This document shows, in pieces, positions 6,441 to 8,721 of a stretch of 8,721 nt of DNA. Source of the stretch: Planctomycetaceae bacterium (GTDB lineage Bacteria; Planctomycetota; Planctomycetia; Planctomycetales; Planctomycetaceae); NCBI GenBank assembly GCA_020426065.1, contig JAGQQT010000145.1, positions 1-8,721 on the forward strand. The letters run 5' to 3'. Below the pieces are notes generated by a model. That model had not been told where the DNA came from. It ran no database searches and saw only the letters and a list, made by a program, of their open reading frames with translations. The first letter of the stretch is position 1. The number at the start of each line of letters is the position of its first letter. The position numbers and the translations under genes were made by a program.

Positions 6441-7274
6441 AAGTTATCTCAACCGTCAACGGCCTGGCGTAACCGTTTTGGAATGTTTCTGCTCGTCGCG
6501 GCAACTACTCTGTTCGGGGCCTCTCTGATCCCGAATGCTTCCTTTGAGCGGGCAGCCTATGCCGATGAAGAGCCGGCCGCTGAAGAGACCGCTACTCCTG
6601 CAGCAGATAATTCCGATGGCGGTTCGGATGCTCCGAAAGACAAGAGCTTCCTGATGTGGATGGTGGAAGCTTCCGGGATCTTCGGGGGAATTCTGCTGGT
6701 CCTGTCTGTGGTGATGATGGCCCTCATCATGACCAATGTCATGCAGGTGAAGCGGGATGTGTTTGTGCCGCAGGATTTCATTGACGAGTTCCAGGGAAAG
6801 CTGGAAGCCAAGGATTACAAGGGAGCGTACGATCTGTCCAAGGCAGATGATTCTCTCATTGCCCGGATTCTGGCTGTCGGTATGAGCCGGCTGGACCGCG
6901 GTTACTCTGCAGCAATCGAAGGCATGCAGGAACTGGGTGAAGAAGAGAATATGTCCTACGAGCACAAGCTGAGCTACCTGGCTTTGATCGCTTCTGTTGC
7001 TCCGATGATTGGACTGATGGGTACCGTTTACGGGATGATTCTGTCGTTCCAGAAAATTGCGACTGCAACCGTGGCCCCCAAGCCTAGTGAACTGGCCGAC
7101 GGGATTTCAACCGCTCTGTTCACCACGCTCGAAGGTCTGGCTGTGGCAATTCCAGCCATGGTTGCCTACAGCATCCTGCGAAACCGGGTTGCCCGTTACA
7201 TGCTCGAAGTTGGGATGATCAGCGAAGGTCTGATGAGCCGTCTGCCGATCAGCAAACAGCAGCCAGCTGCCTGA
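6438..7274 (+). CDS. MotA/TolQ/ExbB family proton-channel protein with signal peptide and acidic N-terminal extension
   Basis: This 278-residue channel subunit is of the long planctomycete style. A signal peptide (basic start, hydrophobic about 16-30) ends at AAYA with likely cleavage after A42. An Ala/Glu/Asp-rich periplasmic linker (43-68) follows. Helix 1 is about 80-102. A cytoplasmic domain (about 104-177) contains DFIDEFQGKLEAKDYKGA. Helix 2 is about 178-205 (APMIGLMGTVYGMILSF) and helix 3 about 222-247 (GISTALFTTLEGLAVAIPA). Threonines T196 and T230 match E. coli ExbB T148 and T181. The E176 position is threonine (T225), but a glutamate, E232, lies in the same helix two residues after the conserved threonine. 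Known ExbB/TolQ proteins form a pentameric stator driven by protons. The next gene, 25 bases on, is an exbD homologue, so this is the core pair of the motor. Family certain; cargo or task unknown. Confidence 0.94.
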   Translation: MKLSQPSTAWRNRFGMFLLVAATTLFGASLIPNASFERAAYADEEPAAEETATPAADNSDGGSDAPKDKSFLMWMVEASGIFGGILLVLSVVMMALIMTNVMQVKRDVFVPQDFIDEFQGKLEAKDYKGAYDLSKADDSLIARILAVGMSRLDRGYSAAIEGMQELGEEENMSYEHKLSYLALIASVAPMIGLMGTVYGMILSFQKIATATVAPKPSELADGISTALFTTLEGLAVAIPAMVAYSILRNRVARYMLEVGMISEGLMSRLPISKQQPAA

Positions 7275-7299
7275 TACTCTTTTTCGAGCAGGAATTGCA

Positions 7300-7776
7300 A
7301 TGCGATATAAGAAAACCCGATCCACAGTCCTTGAGCCGGACATGACGCCGATGATCGACGTCGTGTTCCAGTTGATTGCGTTCTTCATGCTCGTGACCAA
7401 CTTCGAGCAGACGCAGGCTGATGAGCGTGTGAAACTTCCCAGCGATCAGCTGGCTCGGCCACCCGAAGTCGCCCGGGAAAAAGTGCTCGTCCTCAATATC
7501 GGATTCCATCGCGATAAAGAGGGGGCCAAACTTGATCCCCAGGCTTATATCTTTGAAGGAGATGCCTCCATTCCGATTCTTGATTTCGGACGGCGTCTGC
7601 TGGAAGAAAAACGTGTCGCTCAGGCGTTGTATGGTCCGGAGGGGAATACAGAGATGACGGTTGAAATCCGGGCGGATGCGGAAACACCGACCGGATTGAT
7701 TCAGGAATTGATCAAGCTGGCGCAGGAAAACGGATTTGAAAAATTCTCCCTGCGGGCCAAGCAGATCGTAAAATAG
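7300..7776 (+). CDS. ExbD/TolR family biopolymer transport protein (first copy)
   Basis: This 158-residue single-pass inner-membrane protein is the partner of an ExbB-type channel. A short basic cytoplasmic N-terminus leads into the signature DMTPMIDVVFQL. D20 matches the essential protonated aspartate of ExbD (D25) and TolR (D23). The helix spans about residues 17-33. The periplasmic part ends in the usual ExbD fold (TVEIRADAETPTGLIQELIKLAQENG), with an inserted segment of about 45 residues before it (about 68-112). AGGA at 7290-7293 gives a six-base spacing to the ATG, and the gene follows the exbB stop by 25 bases, so the two are surely cotranscribed. There is no OmpA/MotB peptidoglycan-binding domain, so it resembles Ton/Tol motors rather than flagellar stators. 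With the next gene it could form a heterodimer inside the ExbB pentamer; this is inferred. Confidence 0.94.
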   Translation: MRYKKTRSTVLEPDMTPMIDVVFQLIAFFMLVTNFEQTQADERVKLPSDQLARPPEVAREKVLVLNIGFHRDKEGAKLDPQAYIFEGDASIPILDFGRRLLEEKRVAQALYGPEGNTEMTVEIRADAETPTGLIQELIKLAQENGFEKFSLRAKQIVK

Positions 7777-7861
7777 GTTCTTCAGAAGTTTTATCCCGAA
7801 AAAACGGGAACCTGTCTGACAGGACAGCTGTCAACGGAAATATCAGCACTTTGAGGTTGTC
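7777..7861 (+). other. Structured intergenic spacer between the two exbD-like genes
   Basis: This 85-base gap holds a chain of inverted repeats: CTTC-A-GAAG (7780-7788), TCCCG-A6-CGGGA (7794-7809), CCTGT-CTG-ACAGG (7811-7823) and the ten-base palindrome GACAGCTGTC (7823-7832). GGTTC at 7776-7780 can also pair with GAACC at 7808-7812, offering a rival fold. No T-run follows, so readthrough into the second exbD copy is expected. GAGG at 7853-7856 is the ribosome binding site of the next gene, five bases before its ATG. Confidence 0.45.
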
Positions 7862-8359
7862 ATGCAACTCCGAAAATCGAACGTGGATGCCACCAAAATC
7901 GAGACCCAGATGGCTCCGATGATCGATGTTGTGTTTCAGCTGCTGATTTTCTTCATGTTGACTCTGAAAATCATTCCCGTGGAAGGGGATTTCAATATCA
8001 ACATGCCGCTGGGGCAGCAGGCGACAGAATCCCCGGATGTCCCTATTCCTCCTATCAAGGTCCGCCTGACAGCCAACATTGATGGCTCGCTGGCCGGGGT
8101 TCAGTTCCGTCAGCTGAACCTGGGAAATGATGTGGTGGCCTTCGACCGGCTCAACGCCAAAATCGCCGAGTTGATTGGAAACCGAAACAATCCCTACCTG
8201 GATGAACTCGAAGTGGAAATTGATGCCGATTACAACCTGCATTATCGATACGTGATTTCCGCAGTCTCGGCCTGTACGGGTTCCATCAGTTCCCAGACCG
8301 GGAATGTGATCCGCTACATTGAAAAAGTGAAGTTCGCCCCCCCACGTCGCCCGCAATAA
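7862..8359 (+). CDS. ExbD/TolR family biopolymer transport protein (second, divergent copy)
   Basis: This 165-residue protein has the same plan as its neighbour but is clearly not a recent duplicate. The transmembrane signature is QMAPMIDVVFQLLIFFML, with alanine in place of the usual threonine before PMID. The proton-carrying aspartate is D22. After the helix (about 19-35) comes a periplasmic domain with NLGNDVVAFDRLNAKIAELIG and a C-terminal part, EVEIDADYNLHYRYVISAVSACTG, that replaces the common ExbD RAD...P pattern. Two cysteine-free stretches flank a lone C138. The ATG is preceded by GAGG with five-base spacing. It probably pairs with the first copy to make an asymmetric rod, since ExbD and TolR work as dimers. 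The downstream gap to pabA is 42 bases with no terminator seen. Family assignment firm; special role unknown. Confidence 0.92.
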   Translation: MQLRKSNVDATKIETQMAPMIDVVFQLLIFFMLTLKIIPVEGDFNINMPLGQQATESPDVPIPPIKVRLTANIDGSLAGVQFRQLNLGNDVVAFDRLNAKIAELIGNRNNPYLDELEVEIDADYNLHYRYVISAVSACTGSISSQTGNVIRYIEKVKFAPPRRPQ

Positions 8360-8401
8360 TCACCACACCTGTTTCACGGCCTTCCTGGTTAGTATCCCCT
8401 G

Positions 8402-8721
8402 ATGATTTTCGTTCTCGATAACTACGATTCGTTCACGTACAACCTGGTGCAGCGGCTGGGTGAAATTGATTCGTCTCTCGAGATCGTGGTCAAGCGGAAT
8501 GATCAGACATCACTGGAAGAAATTGCGAAGCTGAAGCCGGAGCGGATTAGCATTTCGCCTGGCCCCTGTACTCCTCGGGAAGCCGGGTTGTCCTGCGATG
8601 TGATTCGGCAATTCGGTCCTCAGGTTCCCCTTCTGGGGGTCTGTCTGGGACATCAGTCCATCGCCGATGTCTACGGTGCCCAGGTTGTGCGGGCTGATCG
8701 CCTCATGCATGGCAAAACTTC
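8402..8721 (+). CDS. pabA: Aminodeoxychorismate/anthranilate synthase glutamine amidotransferase subunit, 3' end outside window
   Basis: The first 106 residues of a class I glutamine amidotransferase. This subunit takes ammonia from glutamine and passes it to chorismate through PabB (folate) or TrpE (tryptophan). The family pattern is clear: [14 protein letters not shown] at the N-terminus, [12 protein letters not shown] at 51-62, the nucleophile elbow GVCLGHQ with C81 (codon 8642-8644), and LMHGKT at the edge. The SPGPCTP form and the surrounding residues are, from memory, closer to E. coli PabA and the dual-function B. subtilis PabA than to E. coli TrpD. Many bacteria use a single copy for both pathways, so trpG is an equally fair name. 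The catalytic His and Glu are beyond the window. No clear Shine-Dalgarno precedes the ATG. It is probably a housekeeping neighbour, though cotranscription with the exbD genes is possible. Confidence 0.92.
   Translation, partial: MIFVLDNYDSFTYNLVQRLGEIDSSLEIVVKRNDQTSLEEIAKLKPERISISPGPCTPREAGLSCDVIRQFGPQVPLLGVCLGHQSIADVYGAQVVRADRLMHGKT

Noticed and set aside
6196..6441. Plus-strand 81-codon open frame bridging the second TPR gene and the second exbB-like gene
   Set aside because: It overlaps the real TPR 3' end out of frame, has no good Shine-Dalgarno, and contains the 6380-6399 hairpin. No domain or signal sequence is visible.
8337..8343. Run of seven C residues near the end of the second exbD-like gene, and a run of seven A residues at 5947-5953 in the second TPR gene
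   Set aside because: Either could be a slippage site, but both genes stay in frame through the runs and such short homopolymers are common by chance.
7712..8356. Minus-strand open frame of 214 codons opposite the second exbD-like gene
   Set aside because: The plus strand holds an unmistakable ExbD signature, and the minus translation is a shadow.
666..8359. Zorya-like antiphage defence (MotA/MotB-type proteins plus effectors)
   Set aside because: The ExbD proteins lack an OmpA-type peptidoglycan-binding domain, the ExbB proteins lack the long cytoplasmic tail of ZorA, and no helicase or nuclease gene is present.

Overview
The window looks like chromosomal DNA of a planctomycete, perhaps Gimesia or a relative. 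The grounds are moderate GC content, alternative start codons, weak Shine-Dalgarno signals, and a style of ExbB/ExbD/TPR proteins that is familiar from that phylum. The genus is a guess from memory and no search was run. All convincing genes are on the + strand. I found no tRNA, rRNA, CRISPR array, transposon or other sign of recent transfer.

Layout: the left edge (3-497) is the C-terminal catalytic end of an S9A prolyl oligopeptidase, followed by a good hairpin (505-538) that probably separates it from the rest. Next come an ExbB/TolQ/MotA-type channel subunit (666-1322), a 1185-residue envelope protein built of TPR-like helices (1480-5037), a second, smaller periplasmic TPR protein (about 5157-6263), a second ExbB-type protein with a signal peptide (6438-7274), and two different ExbD/TolR-type proteins (7300-7776 and 7862-8359). 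The right edge (8402-8721) is the start of pabA/trpG, the glutamine amidotransferase of folate and tryptophan synthesis.

The six middle genes look like one functional unit: a proton-driven inner-membrane motor (ExbB pentamer plus ExbD dimer, here probably a heterodimer) paired with two periplasmic TPR proteins. TPR proteins accompany Tol-Pal (CpoB/YbgF) and some TonB systems (TtpC-type), but no TonB, TolA, TolB, Pal or OmpA-like domain is encoded here. The large TPR protein has an unusual architecture: an export signal, about 1000 periplasmic residues, an acidic linker, one C-terminal transmembrane helix and a strongly basic, disordered tail predicted to be cytoplasmic. It is the best candidate for the novel effector of this motor.

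The gaps between genes are short (25-174 nt) and several contain clear inverted repeats: 505-538, 641-657, 1399-1419, 1441-1465, 6380-6399 and a cluster at 7780-7832. These may be terminators, attenuators or mRNA-processing signals that set subunit ratios. No confident sigma-70-type promoter could be picked by eye.
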